Below, piece after piece: positions 26,801 to 35,050 of a stretch of DNA of 62,354 nt. The notes below the pieces were generated by a model. That model was not told the origin of the DNA and searched no databases. It saw nothing but the letters and a program-made list of their open reading frames with translations. Made by a program: the position numbers and the translations under genes. Where the stretch lies: NCBI GenBank assembly GCA_903883965.1, contig CAISCU010000023.1, forward strand, positions 1 through 62,354. The letters are read 5' to 3'. Source of the DNA: an uncultured Bacteroidota bacterium. Lineage in GTDB: Bacteria > Bacteroidota > Bacteroidia > UKL13-3. Each line of letters starts with the position of its first letter. The first letter of the stretch is position 1.

Positions 26801-27337
26801 TTCTGCTGCAGTATAAAGCATTTGAGACTTGCCCGACCTATTGCTACCATTTAGCACAAAATCTGCAAGCTGACTACCCGTTAAACCTATACTGGCTTTG
26901 GTTTCGTTTTGAACTGTATTTACTTTGGTTTCTTTTTGCACATAAGAAACATAATCATATACAGGTTTGCTAGTGTATTTGAATGCATTACCATTGAAGT
27001 TTGTAACCACATAGTTTGAGTTACTTGCAGCAACAGCTTCTATTTTAGCTGAGTCAACCAAATAAGTATTGCAACTGTAATCCCATTCGCCACAACCTTG
27101 GTCGCGGTTATTACTGTTTGATACCAATGCATTTTTACAACGCATGGTGTACTTCATAATTATTTTCTCAAAACTCAAATTGGAATCTGGTAATTGTACA
27201 GCTGTATCTCTAGTTGCTGATGCAAAATGAAATACTTTTACCTTGAGGGTATCACCTGTTTGTTGGGCTTTGGCAGATTGGAATAAGCAAACAAAAGAAG
27301 CAAGGCTAAATAGTAGTTTTTTAAATGAGTGGTGCAT
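23849..27337 (-). CDS. secreted PNGase F-like protein with LamG-like insert and type IX sorting domain
   Basis: 1162 residues from ATG 27337, chosen because it gives a signal peptide (ending SAKAQ) and because a promoter match lies just upstream; the longer reading frame to 27400 starts before that promoter. Domains: a PNGase F N-terminal-like part with CGEWDYSC near 80; a concanavalin/LamG-like domain about 290-435 (NEMSISFWAYG, GRWNHWAF); a PNGase F C-terminal-like domain near 690-830 with GHGNEGE and GGTWVYDRQGWCPG; beta-rich linkers; and a type IX sorting domain from MYPNPANH (about 1085). PNGase F cleaves N-glycans from asparagine, so host or dietary glycoproteins are possible targets. 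Catalytic competence is not certain from motifs alone. Confidence 0.85.
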   Translation of the reverse strand: MHHSFKKLLFSLASFVCLFQSAKAQQTGDTLKVKVFHFASATRDTAVQLPDSNLSFEKIIMKYTMRCKNALVSNSNNRDQGCGEWDYSCNTYLVDSAKIEAVAASNSNYVVTNFNGNAFKYTSKPVYDYVSYVQKETKVNTVQNETKASIGLTGSQLADFVLNGSNRSGKSQMLYTAAEMQAAGLIAGTVNGITLHVVNNGGLIQFLKVKAKWVSNYKWNVNAPDLTGFTEVFFSNYTFKNGENFLPFNSALTWDGSKDLLLEFSFTNSIPTQMVALAAQFQLSPVGMHANNNYALNLMNQGFVKLDTTLLSTINNEMSISFWAYGNAASMPTTTTILYGYANNSAERQLNIHLPHSNGNVYFDCGNVGGYDRVNKVAVPAEQGGRWNHWAFTKNAKNGSMRIYLNGVLWTSGTSKSKVISLLQILLGKDQNGNGNYKGRINELAIFKKELLDTTIAKWMNKQIDATHPNYTDLLGYYPMNEYGSQTIVNAVTGLSVLGENLAWSFERGEALNRNFIVDYNKPTLTLHQGNFQITNSSKIQLDSVARIPSMVYQYSITSKEGLKPLASDELVLDTTFAGLISAAPSMIYDGLSGNILDSIANTSEGTFNIVSLTYFKRYPFYNELLSFVTPYGIGLDLGAEGKTWYFDLTDFAPLFKGNKRFLMTLGGQNQEQIDMEFLFVVGTPPRQVLAFDQLWQGTNRAGAASIANINNDIRFPVLNITPHKDASSYKLRSTITGHGNEGEFENNGGTVNHMINIEGGESEFYWNVVEECGSNPVFPQGGTWVYDRQGWCPGKVSLTMQQDLSPYLTPGKTTTIDYNTSAPQNAGGDYRYHVAHQLIAYSAPTFNLDARICDVLQPSTKVAYARKNATCTQPKIVVQNTGSTTIQKLVISYWVNQSSVKQSYTWTGQLLSMDTLSVALPIANLWLDGLQKSGNVFHAQIMQVNDQADQYAFNNLAFSAFNLPTVLPGKFTLEIRSNNVPSDNVVKIIDENEQVIDERSLDKANTVFNFDYQLGGCYKLVIEDRGGDGLSWWANTAQGTGYAKIKNANGTTIKTIQSDFGNGIELAFTTDWVMNTEKIMPSEWFNMYPNPANHLFTIEGTHIEGAQLDIYDLLGQSVFSITQLKSTKENIRLSPDLSAGLYLVRLSKNGLNTQQLLLIQP

Positions 27338-27361
27338 TGGAAATGTGTTGAACTTAAAGCC

Positions 27362-27369
27362 CAAATATA
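27362..27369 (-). promoter_or_regulatory. -7 element of the PNGase F-like gene
   Basis: TATATTTG on the minus strand, an exact TAnnTTTG match 25 bases before ATG 27337. It fixes that ATG as the likely start. Confidence 0.5.
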
Positions 27370-27430
27370 AACATTGAAAATCTATAATAGGAAGAATCAA
27401 TCAAATCATCTGCAAAGCCCCCCCTAAAAC

Positions 27431-27462
27431 AAAAAAAGTGTAGAATAAAATTCTACACTTTT
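27431..27462 (-). terminator. terminator of the tRNA-Val gene
   Basis: A 12-bp stem (AAAAGTGTAGAA with TTCTACACTTTT), a 5-base loop and a T-rich tail on the minus strand, directly after the tRNA 3' end. Confidence 0.88.
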
Positions 27463-27463
27463 G

Positions 27464-27538
27464 TGGAGGCACATGGATTCGAACCAAGGACCCTCTGCTT
27501 GTAAGGCAGATGCTCTGAACCAGCTGAGCTATGCCTCC
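27464..27538 (-). tRNA. tRNA-Val (anticodon TAC)
   Basis: Cloverleaf on the minus strand, 75 bases: acceptor stem GGAGGCA/TGCCTCC, D arm AGCTCAGCTGGTTCAGAGCA, anticodon stem CTGC.. with loop CTTACAA (anticodon TAC, reading GUA), T loop TTCGAAT, discriminator A. The T stem has one T-T mismatch. CCA is not encoded. A promoter lies upstream and a terminator downstream, so it is a single-gene transcript. Confidence 0.95.
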
Positions 27539-27550
27539 CTAAGGGGAGTG

Positions 27551-27580
27551 CAAATATAAAAAAGGAATTTGGATTACAAA
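27551..27580 (-). promoter_or_regulatory. promoter of tRNA-Val
   Basis: Minus strand TTTG, 18 bases, TATATTTG: an exact -7 box with spacing one base short of the usual 19-21. Its end is 12 bases from the mature tRNA 5' end. Confidence 0.6.
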
Positions 27581-27670
27581 TACTTTTATGAAAATATTTT
27601 TAATAAAATAAGCCCTTAACAGCTAAATATTACAAAGTCAATGGCTTAATTTTTTTTGATATAGGCATAA

Positions 27671-27703
27671 AAAAAGGGATGTCAATAATTGACATCCCTT
27701 TTT
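27671..27703 (-). terminator. terminator of the gldKLMN operon
   Basis: A perfect 15-bp inverted repeat (AAAAAGGGATGTCAA with its complement), a 3-base loop, with A/T runs on both sides. It lies 18 bases past the gldN stop and could work in both directions. Confidence 0.92.
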
Positions 27704-27720
27704 GGTATTTTTTTAATGGA

Positions 27721-28566
27721 TTAGTACTCCCATAAATCATGTTCCATCTCAAACAATTCGTTCTTAATGCGCTCACCTTCTAACAAAGCAGCAACACCAT
27801 TGTCTCTGAATTCTTCGTATTCTCTGATGTACATATCGTGTTGGTTGGCTTCTTTGGTAACATAGCTAGAGAACATGCGTTGCTCAAACCAGTCGTCATA
27901 AGAAATACGCGCAGCATCATTTTGTCTGTTGAACAATTCATAATTTACAGCAATATGTCTAAAATCGGTTTCAGGACTGCCATCTTTTGCATGGTATTTT
28001 AACACACACAAATCCTGTTCTGGCAAATCGTTTCCTTTAATTTTAGGCGTATAACGAGGCGCAATTGAAATGATTCTAACAAACATTTGAGAATGCTTTT
28101 TGTCAAAAATCCAGTCTTCAACAATTCTAAATTTTTGGATTCTCAATTCTGGTATCATTGGGTTCACAATGGTATCAGGTTTGGTTAAAGTAGGATCATT
28201 AGGATCAATTGGCGTTTCAATATAATCGGTATCAGTACCCAATGTCATGAAATACTCAATAGACATTTGAGAAGTCAATGAATCGTTTCTGTAAGGAGTT
28301 AACTTACCTTCTTTTACGGCATTGTAAACAATGACACTCAATGGGTTTTTAGGCCAAGCCATAGGCTGGTTTTGTTTTTCTCTTACATCAATCACCCTCA
28401 CAACACGCTTTGCAAACTTTACATCTGCTTCTCTTAAATATGGCCAAGCAATAACTTTACGCTCTTGCACAGCCTGGCGGTTGTAGATGAAATCATCGTA
28501 TACTCCTTGTGCAAAGCTTCCAAAGCTCAAGAAACTGAATAGGAGAATGATAATTGACTTCTTCAT
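27721..28566 (-). CDS. gldN: type IX secretion protein GldN/PorN
   Basis: Periplasmic component of the type IX machine; in studied species it forms rings with GldK at the outer membrane. It has 281 residues with a signal peptide ending GSFAQ. Typical sequence: VIAWPYLREADVKFAKRVVRVIDVREKQNQPM. Last gene of the gldK-L-M-N run, 20 bases after gldM, ending at a strong terminator. Confidence 0.96.
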   Translation of the reverse strand: MKKSIIILLFSFLSFGSFAQGVYDDFIYNRQAVQERKVIAWPYLREADVKFAKRVVRVIDVREKQNQPMAWPKNPLSVIVYNAVKEGKLTPYRNDSLTSQMSIEYFMTLGTDTDYIETPIDPNDPTLTKPDTIVNPMIPELRIQKFRIVEDWIFDKKHSQMFVRIISIAPRYTPKIKGNDLPEQDLCVLKYHAKDGSPETDFRHIAVNYELFNRQNDAARISYDDWFEQRMFSSYVTKEANQHDMYIREYEEFRDNGVAALLEGERIKNELFEMEHDLWEY

Positions 28567-28586
28567 AATGTTCTTTTTAATTTCTG

Positions 28587-30122
28587 TTATTGTCTAACTG
28601 TAACGGTTAAAGATGCAGGTAAATTTACAGCACCTGCAGGTCCTTGTGCGCTAATAGCAGTTAATGTGTAAGTATCTCCAGGTTTTGCCAATTGCAACAA
28701 TGCTTTTGGTTCTCCTGTAATGCTAGGTCCACTACCTTGAGCAAATTTACCATCACCTCTTTTAGGTTGGTAGATGATTGTCCATCTGATTGGCGTATAG
28801 TTTACACCTTCAAATGCAAAATCTTTCAATGCGGTAAATACAAAACTAGCCGCTTTGATCTGACCTACTGAGAACGATCCACTTTGGTCAATCGATCCTA
28901 ACATAGGCATAGGCTTAGGGATTTGACGCACGCGGTATTTTTGAAAGCCCATTGTTTTACCTTTTACAGTAGCTGTAATGGTTACCTCTCTTTGTGAACC
29001 ATCAACTCTTAACAAGTAAGTTCCATCTTGTTTGTCTCTGGTTAATTTGCCACCAGCAGAACAATTTACATCCACTTCTCTAGCAGATACACCAGGTACT
29101 GAAATAGAAATTGGGTTGTCTAAACCAATGTAAACCACGTTCATTTTAGTTGCAGAAATTACTGCCAAAGGAGCCAATGCAAAATATGAACCCTCAACTT
29201 CGTCTCTTTTAGGTTTTCCCTGAGCGTCTTGGGTTACAATCACTGCTTTGAATTTGTTTTCACCTTCTCTGGTTGCAGTTACTTCGTATTTACCAACACC
29301 GCCATCCACTTTAACAGATGAACCGTTAACGCTGATATCAGGATTTGTTCTTGAACTAGATGCTGCCAAAAAGATATCAGCAGAATACTTGTTACCCAAA
29401 GTAATGTAAGTACCATTGTTTGGAATAATTTTAGCTTCCAATTTGTCAATGATTAACACATCGTCTTTGATAGAACCTTTTAAATAATCTAAGATTTGTG
29501 CTTCTGTGTTTTTGATGTCATTTTGGGTTTTAGACAAAATGGCAACAACAGCAGCCAAAGGTGTATGTTCGAACATTTCAGACTCCCAAGTTTTTGGAGC
29601 TTCTGGTTCGTCAATGATCAAATCAGATTTGATATCACCTTGTCTGTCTTTAGGCACAATGGCCATTAAAGCAGTTCTTATTTGATTAATTTTATCTTTT
29701 ACTTCTTTACCTCTACCTTGGTTAATCATCAAATTAGCATGCAATTCAATATTACTTGGTTGCAACAATTCTTCATCTGATTTTCCGTCTTTACGACCAC
29801 CAGCCAAGCCAATTAATTCTTCTTTTAAATCTGCGAAATATTTAACGCCATCTTCAGCAATTCTTTTCACCTCGATTGATTTCTCGTAGGCTTCTTTTCC
29901 TTTTGCATCTGCAGGACTTATTTCTTTGTGGTATTTCTCAATTGCTTTTAAAGTGCTTACATTTTTCTTTTCAATGTTTTCACCAGCACGGTCCATACTT
30001 ACTTCTACCATATGGAAGGCTTTCAAGATTTCAGCAGATACGTTCAATGCTAACAATGCTGTTAACACCAAATACATCATGTTGATCATCTTTTGCCTTA
30101 CGCTTACATTACCTCCAGCCAT
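28587..30122 (-). CDS. gldM: type IX secretion motor protein GldM/PorM
   Basis: Inner-membrane motor subunit with a long periplasmic arm reaching the GldK/GldN ring. It has 511 residues. The N-terminal segment MAGGNVSVRQKMINMMYLVL forms the single membrane helix, and arginine 9 lies at the position reported in Flavobacterium to pair with a GldL glutamate in the proton path. Four beta-rich periplasmic domains follow. It is 38 bases after gldL. Confidence 0.97.
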   Translation of the reverse strand: MAGGNVSVRQKMINMMYLVLTALLALNVSAEILKAFHMVEVSMDRAGENIEKKNVSTLKAIEKYHKEISPADAKGKEAYEKSIEVKRIAEDGVKYFADLKEELIGLAGGRKDGKSDEELLQPSNIELHANLMINQGRGKEVKDKINQIRTALMAIVPKDRQGDIKSDLIIDEPEAPKTWESEMFEHTPLAAVVAILSKTQNDIKNTEAQILDYLKGSIKDDVLIIDKLEAKIIPNNGTYITLGNKYSADIFLAASSSRTNPDISVNGSSVKVDGGVGKYEVTATREGENKFKAVIVTQDAQGKPKRDEVEGSYFALAPLAVISATKMNVVYIGLDNPISISVPGVSAREVDVNCSAGGKLTRDKQDGTYLLRVDGSQREVTITATVKGKTMGFQKYRVRQIPKPMPMLGSIDQSGSFSVGQIKAASFVFTALKDFAFEGVNYTPIRWTIIYQPKRGDGKFAQGSGPSITGEPKALLQLAKPGDTYTLTAISAQGPAGAVNLPASLTVTVRQ

Positions 30123-30160
30123 TGCTTCTTTCTTGAGTGATTAATAAATGAATAAACAAA

Positions 30161-30787
30161 TTAGTTACGAACGTTCATAGCAGCTAACATGTTTCCGTAA
30201 ACACTGTTTAAAGCTGATAAGTTTTTATTCATTTTGTCGAGTTGAGCAGCCATTTCTTTAGAACCTTCAGCTGCTGTAGCTAAACTTTCCATGGCATTGC
30301 TCGCTTTCGCATAAGATCCGTTGATTGTGCTCAAAGAATCTGCAGCTTGCTTTACATTTTTGCTGTATGCATCAGTAGCCACAACAGCGCCTGAAATATC
30401 TTTCAAACCAGTTACATTTTCGTTCAAAGATTTGAAACCGTTTCCTAAACTAGAAATCAATTCTGGACCAATTTTAGCATCAGCCAACATTTTGTCTAAT
30501 TGTTGAGTTACACTGCCGTTGTTACCTGAAGCTTTCTTATCTTTAGGATCCAAACCAGCCAATTCTGGGTAAACTAAAGTCCAATCTGGCTCTTGATGAG
30601 GTGGTTCAAAAGCAGAAATCGCGAAAATTGCAGCTTCAGTTAAAAGACCTACCATCAACATAAAGTCAGCACCTGGTAAGTGAAGAATTTTGAACAAAGC
30701 ACCAACGATAACTACAGAAGCACCAAGACCATAAGCCTTAGCCATGATTGATTTAAAAAGTTTACTTTCTAAAAAGCTGTTTTTCAT
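30161..30787 (-). CDS. gldL: type IX secretion motor protein GldL/PorL
   Basis: Inner-membrane motor subunit that forms a pentamer around GldM helices and uses the proton gradient. It has 208 residues. Two transmembrane helices (about 20-36 and 42-60) carry glutamates at 51 and 61 (GLLTEAAIFAISAFEP), matching the conserved protonatable region. A cytoplasmic alpha-helical tail of about 130 residues follows. It lies between gldK and gldM. Confidence 0.97.
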   Translation of the reverse strand: MKNSFLESKLFKSIMAKAYGLGASVVIVGALFKILHLPGADFMLMVGLLTEAAIFAISAFEPPHQEPDWTLVYPELAGLDPKDKKASGNNGSVTQQLDKMLADAKIGPELISSLGNGFKSLNENVTGLKDISGAVVATDAYSKNVKQAADSLSTINGSYAKASNAMESLATAAEGSKEMAAQLDKMNKNLSALNSVYGNMLAAMNVRN

Positions 30788-30832
30788 TTGAAATTATTTA
30801 AAATGGTTAATAAAATGTTTTCTAAAAAAATA

Positions 30833-32125
30833 TTATTTCTTGTCTCTGTTTGAACGACCAACGTAGCTCTGAACAGTTCTGAAACCAACGTACGAATTTG
30901 CAGAATCTTGGTATTCATAAGATCTGGTTCCGTTTTGAATATAATATGCAATGTCTTTCCAAGAACCGCCTTTGATTACTTTTCTTTTCAAAGTTTCAGG
31001 CTCTTCATCTTTTGCATCGTATTGGTAGTCTGAGTTAAGGTCATGTGAAAACAGGTGTGAAGACTCAGCATAAGCTGAAACAGTCCATTCAGCAACGTTT
31101 CCACTCATGTCATACAAACCATAATCATTCGGGAAATATGAACCCACACGAATTGGATAAACACCACCGTCTGAACTGTAATCTCCTCTGCCTGGTTTGA
31201 AGTTAGCCAATGAACAACCTTTTGCGTTTTTCACATAAGCACTTCCCCATGGATACATCGTTTGGTCGCGTCCACCTCTGGCAGCATATTCCCACTCATA
31301 CTCAGTTGGAAGACGGAAAGCAGTTACGCCATTTTCGTCATTTTCTGCATAGAATGCGTTCAATTTGAAAGTTCTCCAATGTGCAAATGCACGTGCTTGT
31401 TTCCAGTTTACACCCACTACCGGATAATCATCATATTTTGGATGCCAGTAGTACATGGTAGAAATAGGCTCATTGTATGCGTATGTGAAATCTCTCATGA
31501 ATACCAAAGTATCTGGATAGATTTCAACTTCTTCTGTTTTCTTGAATTTTTCGCGAGAAACTTTATAAGAATCTTGACGTTTCAATTGTGCTGCAGCTCT
31601 CAAATCAATGTAGTCGTAACGGTATTTGATTTTTCTTACATCAAATTGTTTGGTTCTATAATAGATTTCTCCACCTTGGTAGTACAAATCTTGAACATCT
31701 CCATTCTTGGCATCTTCTGGCTCAATTTTCTCTTGGTATTTAATGGCGTGTTCACCTGTTTCTTCACCAGAAATAGGGTCAACCAATGGATATTGGAACT
31801 TCTCTCCTAATTTTTCTCGGTAGATAGAATCCAATACGCCATCCACAAACTGACGGTATTCGTTGTTTGTGATTTCGGTATCATCCATATAAAAAGCCGT
31901 AATGGTGATTTGCTTATTAGGCGAAATCATTGTGTTTGGGATATCCTGTTCATTTGATCCCACGTGAATGGAACCTGAAGGAATATAAACCGTACCGTAT
32001 GGCTGAGGGTGAAACCAAGCCTTACGACCTGTTACACCAGTTAGTTCTCCATTATCAGAACTCAAACCGCAACCAGCGATTGAGCTAAGAAATACGGAAA
32101 ATACAAACCACCTTAATGTCTTCAT
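30833..32125 (-). CDS. gldK: type IX secretion lipoprotein GldK/PorK
   Basis: Outer-membrane lipoprotein of the type IX ring. It has 430 residues. The signal peptide ends in a lipobox (SIAGC), followed by an FGE-sulfatase/SUMF1-like fold: YIPSGSIHVGS, FYMDDTEITNNEYRQFV, FRLPTEYEWEYAARGG, GNVAEWT and GGSWKD. GldK is not known to be catalytic despite the fold. First gene of the gldK-N run, with its own well-placed promoter. Confidence 0.96.
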   Translation of the reverse strand: MKTLRWFVFSVFLSSIAGCGLSSDNGELTGVTGRKAWFHPQPYGTVYIPSGSIHVGSNEQDIPNTMISPNKQITITAFYMDDTEITNNEYRQFVDGVLDSIYREKLGEKFQYPLVDPISGEETGEHAIKYQEKIEPEDAKNGDVQDLYYQGGEIYYRTKQFDVRKIKYRYDYIDLRAAAQLKRQDSYKVSREKFKKTEEVEIYPDTLVFMRDFTYAYNEPISTMYYWHPKYDDYPVVGVNWKQARAFAHWRTFKLNAFYAENDENGVTAFRLPTEYEWEYAARGGRDQTMYPWGSAYVKNAKGCSLANFKPGRGDYSSDGGVYPIRVGSYFPNDYGLYDMSGNVAEWTVSAYAESSHLFSHDLNSDYQYDAKDEEPETLKRKVIKGGSWKDIAYYIQNGTRSYEYQDSANSYVGFRTVQSYVGRSNRDKK

Positions 32126-32156
32126 TTTATTTCAGTTTATAATTAGTCTATTTGGG

Positions 32157-32186
32157 CAAATATATTAAATACATCGAAAAATCCAA
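32157..32186 (-). promoter_or_regulatory. promoter of the gldKLMN operon
   Basis: Minus strand TTG (in CTTGG), 19 bases, then TATATTTG, an exact -7 box with correct spacing. Transcription would start about 25 bases before the gldK ATG at 32125, so gldK-N can be expressed apart from the PorP-like gene upstream. Confidence 0.65.
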
Positions 32187-32226
32187 GTTTTATGATTTTT
32201 TAATTAACGATTCATTCATGTTTTTA

Positions 32227-33237
32227 TTACATGAACCTTGGGGTTAATACAGGAACCGGAGGTCTTACTACCGGTGTGTATTTGATTCCAAAGCAATAAC
32301 GAATTAAAAATTCATGCGAACCTGCACTATAGGTTAAAATTCGAGATGTTGTTAAATCATAAGAATAACCCACATACAAATTGTTTCCCATTTGGTAGCC
32401 TGCCAATACCGAAACAGCATCCATAGGTCTCCAAGTTAAACCACCTCTAATTTTTTGATTCCAAATGGCATAGCAATTCAAATCTGTTTGAATTTTAGCA
32501 GGGTCTTTCTTTACCAAAATATTGGGTTGTAAAGTGATGGTACTGCTTAAGTTGTATTCAGCGCCAGCTACAAAATAGTAGTGCATTACATTTTGAACTT
32601 CTCTGCCTCCACCGTTCCATTCATAAGTTACTTTTGACTGATTCAAATGTGTAGCAGACAAACCTGCATAGAAATTATCGAATACAGACAATTGAGGTTT
32701 GGTATAATACAAGCCAAAACCAAAATCTGTTGCATTGCCTTTAACCATTGCCGATGGAATTTTAGGATCTCCAGGTTCTAAGGCTTTTAATTTATCGCCA
32801 TCTAAAGATTTTTGCATAAGCCCGGCATTGAAACCAATGGCCAATTGAGCGTCATTTTTGAGTGGTTGTTTGTAGGCAATCGAAACCGAAGGAACTACAG
32901 ACAATTCAAAACCCAGTTCGTCTCGGAGAATGTTTAATCCTAAGCCAAATCTTTTACCAATTGGTGCACTGAAAGATCCTACCAAATTGGTTGGAGCAGT
33001 ACCTCTTGGAACAGGATTGGCAGTACCTGCCATTTCGTTACCACCACCGAAGCCCACCCATTGTGTTCTTTGTAAAAGTGTAGCACAAAACTTATCGCCA
33101 TTCCCTGCAAATGCGGGGTTATAAGTCAGTTTGTTATGCATAAACTGACTGTACTGCGGGTCTTGTTGTGCATACACAAAACGACTGCATGTAAAAGCAA
33201 TAATTACGAATACTATTCTTGTAAAGCTGTTATTCAT
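32227..33237 (-). CDS. PorP/SprF-family outer membrane protein
   Basis: 336 residues with a signal peptide ending FVYAQ. The mature start QDPQYSQFMHNKLTYNPAFAGN is the classic opening of PorP/SprF proteins, followed by a beta-barrel pattern of alternating residues (GKRFGLGLNIL, YAGLSATHLNQSKV, ILTYSAGSHEFLIRYCFGIKY). PorP binds the periplasmic PorK-PorN complex to the outer membrane in studied species; other paralogues act with particular cargo such as SprB. Its place directly before gldK matches the porP-porK-L-M-N order known from Porphyromonas, which favours the PorP role. Confidence 0.92.
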   Translation of the reverse strand: MNNSFTRIVFVIIAFTCSRFVYAQQDPQYSQFMHNKLTYNPAFAGNGDKFCATLLQRTQWVGFGGGNEMAGTANPVPRGTAPTNLVGSFSAPIGKRFGLGLNILRDELGFELSVVPSVSIAYKQPLKNDAQLAIGFNAGLMQKSLDGDKLKALEPGDPKIPSAMVKGNATDFGFGLYYTKPQLSVFDNFYAGLSATHLNQSKVTYEWNGGGREVQNVMHYYFVAGAEYNLSSTITLQPNILVKKDPAKIQTDLNCYAIWNQKIRGGLTWRPMDAVSVLAGYQMGNNLYVGYSYDLTTSRILTYSAGSHEFLIRYCFGIKYTPVVRPPVPVLTPRFM

Positions 33238-33350
33238 TGGCGTAGCCTCATTTTTCTAGAAAACAATTATACGAATAAATTCTTTTTAAAAAAGCAATTT
33301 GGAAGAATTTTAATCCAAATTCAAGTAAAATGTTTGTGGAAAATTGAAGC

Positions 33351-34106
33351 TTATCCCTTGTTTACAGACTCTACAAATTTATCTATGGCCATTACCATTG
33401 AGGGTGTCTGCGGGGTTGGAGCCTGAATATTTACGTTTAATCCGGCTTCAACCATTGCTTTAATTGTACTTGCACCAAAACCTGCTATGCAAGTTTTTTT
33501 CTGTTTGAATTTGGGGAAATTTTCAAATAAAGATCGGATATCTGCAGGAGAAAAAAAAGCGATGATATCATAGTTTACATTGGTTAAATCTGATAAATCT
33601 GCTGATTTAATTCTGTAAAAAAATGCTTCCTTGAAAGCAATTTTATTTTTCTTCATGAACTTTTCTATGTCTTGCTTACGCCAGTCTGAGCAAGGGAAAA
33701 GATACTTTTCTGTAGGATGAGCTTTGAACAAAGGCTGCAATTCTGCTTCGGTGCCTTTTCCAATGAATATTTTTCTTTTGCGAACTTGAATGTATTTGGC
33801 CAAATAATTGGCAATGCTTTCATTCACACAGAAGTATTTCATGTCTGCCGGAATTTCAATTTTTGCTTCCGTACAAATTCTAAAGAAATTGTCTACTGAA
33901 TTTCTCGAATTCAATATGATGGCAGTATGTTCTAAAATTGTAACTTTTTGTTGGCGGAACTCTTTGAGCAAAATAGGTTCTACCTGAATAAATGGCCTGA
34001 AATCAATTTTCAACCCTTGCTTTTTAGCCAAATCAAACCACGGCGACTTTTCGCTTTCAGGCTTGGGTTGAGACACTATCACACTTTTTATTTTTTCGTT
34101 TTTCAA
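33351..34106 (-). CDS. uroporphyrinogen-III synthase (HemD)-like protein
   Basis: 251 residues with the two-lobed HemD pattern: VIVSQPKPESEKSPWFDLAKKQGLKI at the N-terminus and YDIIAFFSPADIRSLFENFP with CIAGFGASTIKAMVEAGL in the second half. HemD closes hydroxymethylbilane to uroporphyrinogen III in haem synthesis. No other hem-pathway gene is adjacent; it overlaps the DUF4271 gene by 4 bases as TTGA (TTG start at 34106) and precedes the PorP-like gene. The family is poorly conserved, so the enzymatic role is likely but not certain. Confidence 0.8.
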   Translation of the reverse strand: MKNEKIKSVIVSQPKPESEKSPWFDLAKKQGLKIDFRPFIQVEPILLKEFRQQKVTILEHTAIILNSRNSVDNFFRICTEAKIEIPADMKYFCVNESIANYLAKYIQVRKRKIFIGKGTEAELQPLFKAHPTEKYLFPCSDWRKQDIEKFMKKNKIAFKEAFFYRIKSADLSDLTNVNYDIIAFFSPADIRSLFENFPKFKQKKTCIAGFGASTIKAMVEAGLNVNIQAPTPQTPSMVMAIDKFVESVNKG

Positions 34107-35050
34107 TTGAACCAGGTATTTAAATACAGTTTAAATACAATAAACCACGGAAATATTTCGAAGGCGCAAAGATAGGTAAAAAGATAAATTGTTGGATACT
34201 TCATTGCTTCTATACCCAATAATAAATTTTTTAAGGTTCTGAAAATGAAGCCAACCAGTATGATGATAATGGCCAAAGCGGCAATGATTCTGGATGTTTC
34301 ATAGCCCGGTACATAAATATACATGAGGTTAAACGCCAACAGCAAAAGGCCAATTAAATTATTGATCGAAACTGCATTAAATACAAAAAGTGTTGCCAAA
34401 TCAAGCATTTTGAACAATGCCCCAACAAAAAAATTCAGGAGTATTTTGGCCAAATAAACCAAAGTAATGAAACCTGCAATTTTCCAGAAGACTTCAAAAT
34501 CGACCCCTTTCTCAATTAAACCACGGCGTTCTGCATAGCTCACGGCAAACAAAGACAGAGATCCTACAAATCCTAAGAAAATCAAAAATGAAGTGAGTAA
34601 ATAATTAGGGCCTTTTTCTAACCATGATTTTACATTGAGCCCCATATCTGTTGCTGCCAAAATAATGGCATCAAAGCGTTTGATATTGAACAGGCGGACC
34701 GCAGCCAAAAAAAAGATAATCAAACTCAATGCCCAAAATTTCCAATTCCCCTGACGGTTTGTTCTGTATTGAATTTGCTTGACACTTGGTAAATCGCGTT
34801 GTTGACTTTCTTCCTCAAATATAATTCGGGTAATGGCCTCTGAAGGATAAATTTCTTTACGGATTGTAGAAGGATTTCGAATGCTATCTAACAATGGAAA
34901 TTTAGAATGTGTTGGTTTTACCACTGGAACTGAATCGGGTATGGCAAGCGAAGTAGCAGGTGTATCAGACAACAGGGATTGTTGTGCGCCAACAAAAGCA
35001 CTCAAAAGGCACAATACAACTACTAAAATATGGTATTTGGGTATTCTCAC
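34103..35050 (-). CDS. DUF4271 integral membrane protein
   Basis: 315 residues from GTG 35050. A cleavable-looking N-terminal signal (ending FVGAQQ) is followed by a periplasmic stretch of about 80 residues and six or more membrane helices (from WKFWALSLIIFFLAAVRLF to the end). The family is common in Bacteroidota and has no known function. It overlaps both neighbours: the Omp85-like stop by one base (TAGTG) and the HemD-like start by four. This packing and the nearness to the type IX genes suggest an envelope role, which is inference. Confidence 0.85.
   Translation of the reverse strand: MRIPKYHILVVVLCLLSAFVGAQQSLLSDTPATSLAIPDSVPVVKPTHSKFPLLDSIRNPSTIRKEIYPSEAITRIIFEEESQQRDLPSVKQIQYRTNRQGNWKFWALSLIIFFLAAVRLFNIKRFDAIILAATDMGLNVKSWLEKGPNYLLTSFLIFLGFVGSLSLFAVSYAERRGLIEKGVDFEVFWKIAGFITLVYLAKILLNFFVGALFKMLDLATLFVFNAVSINNLIGLLLLAFNLMYIYVPGYETSRIIAALAIIIILVGFIFRTLKNLLLGIEAMKYPTIYLFTYLCAFEIFPWFIVFKLYLNTWFN

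Noticed and set aside
31262-31810. 182-codon open frame on the plus strand
   Set aside because: It lies wholly antisense to gldK, has no recognisable domain and a composition that mirrors the complementary coding strand.
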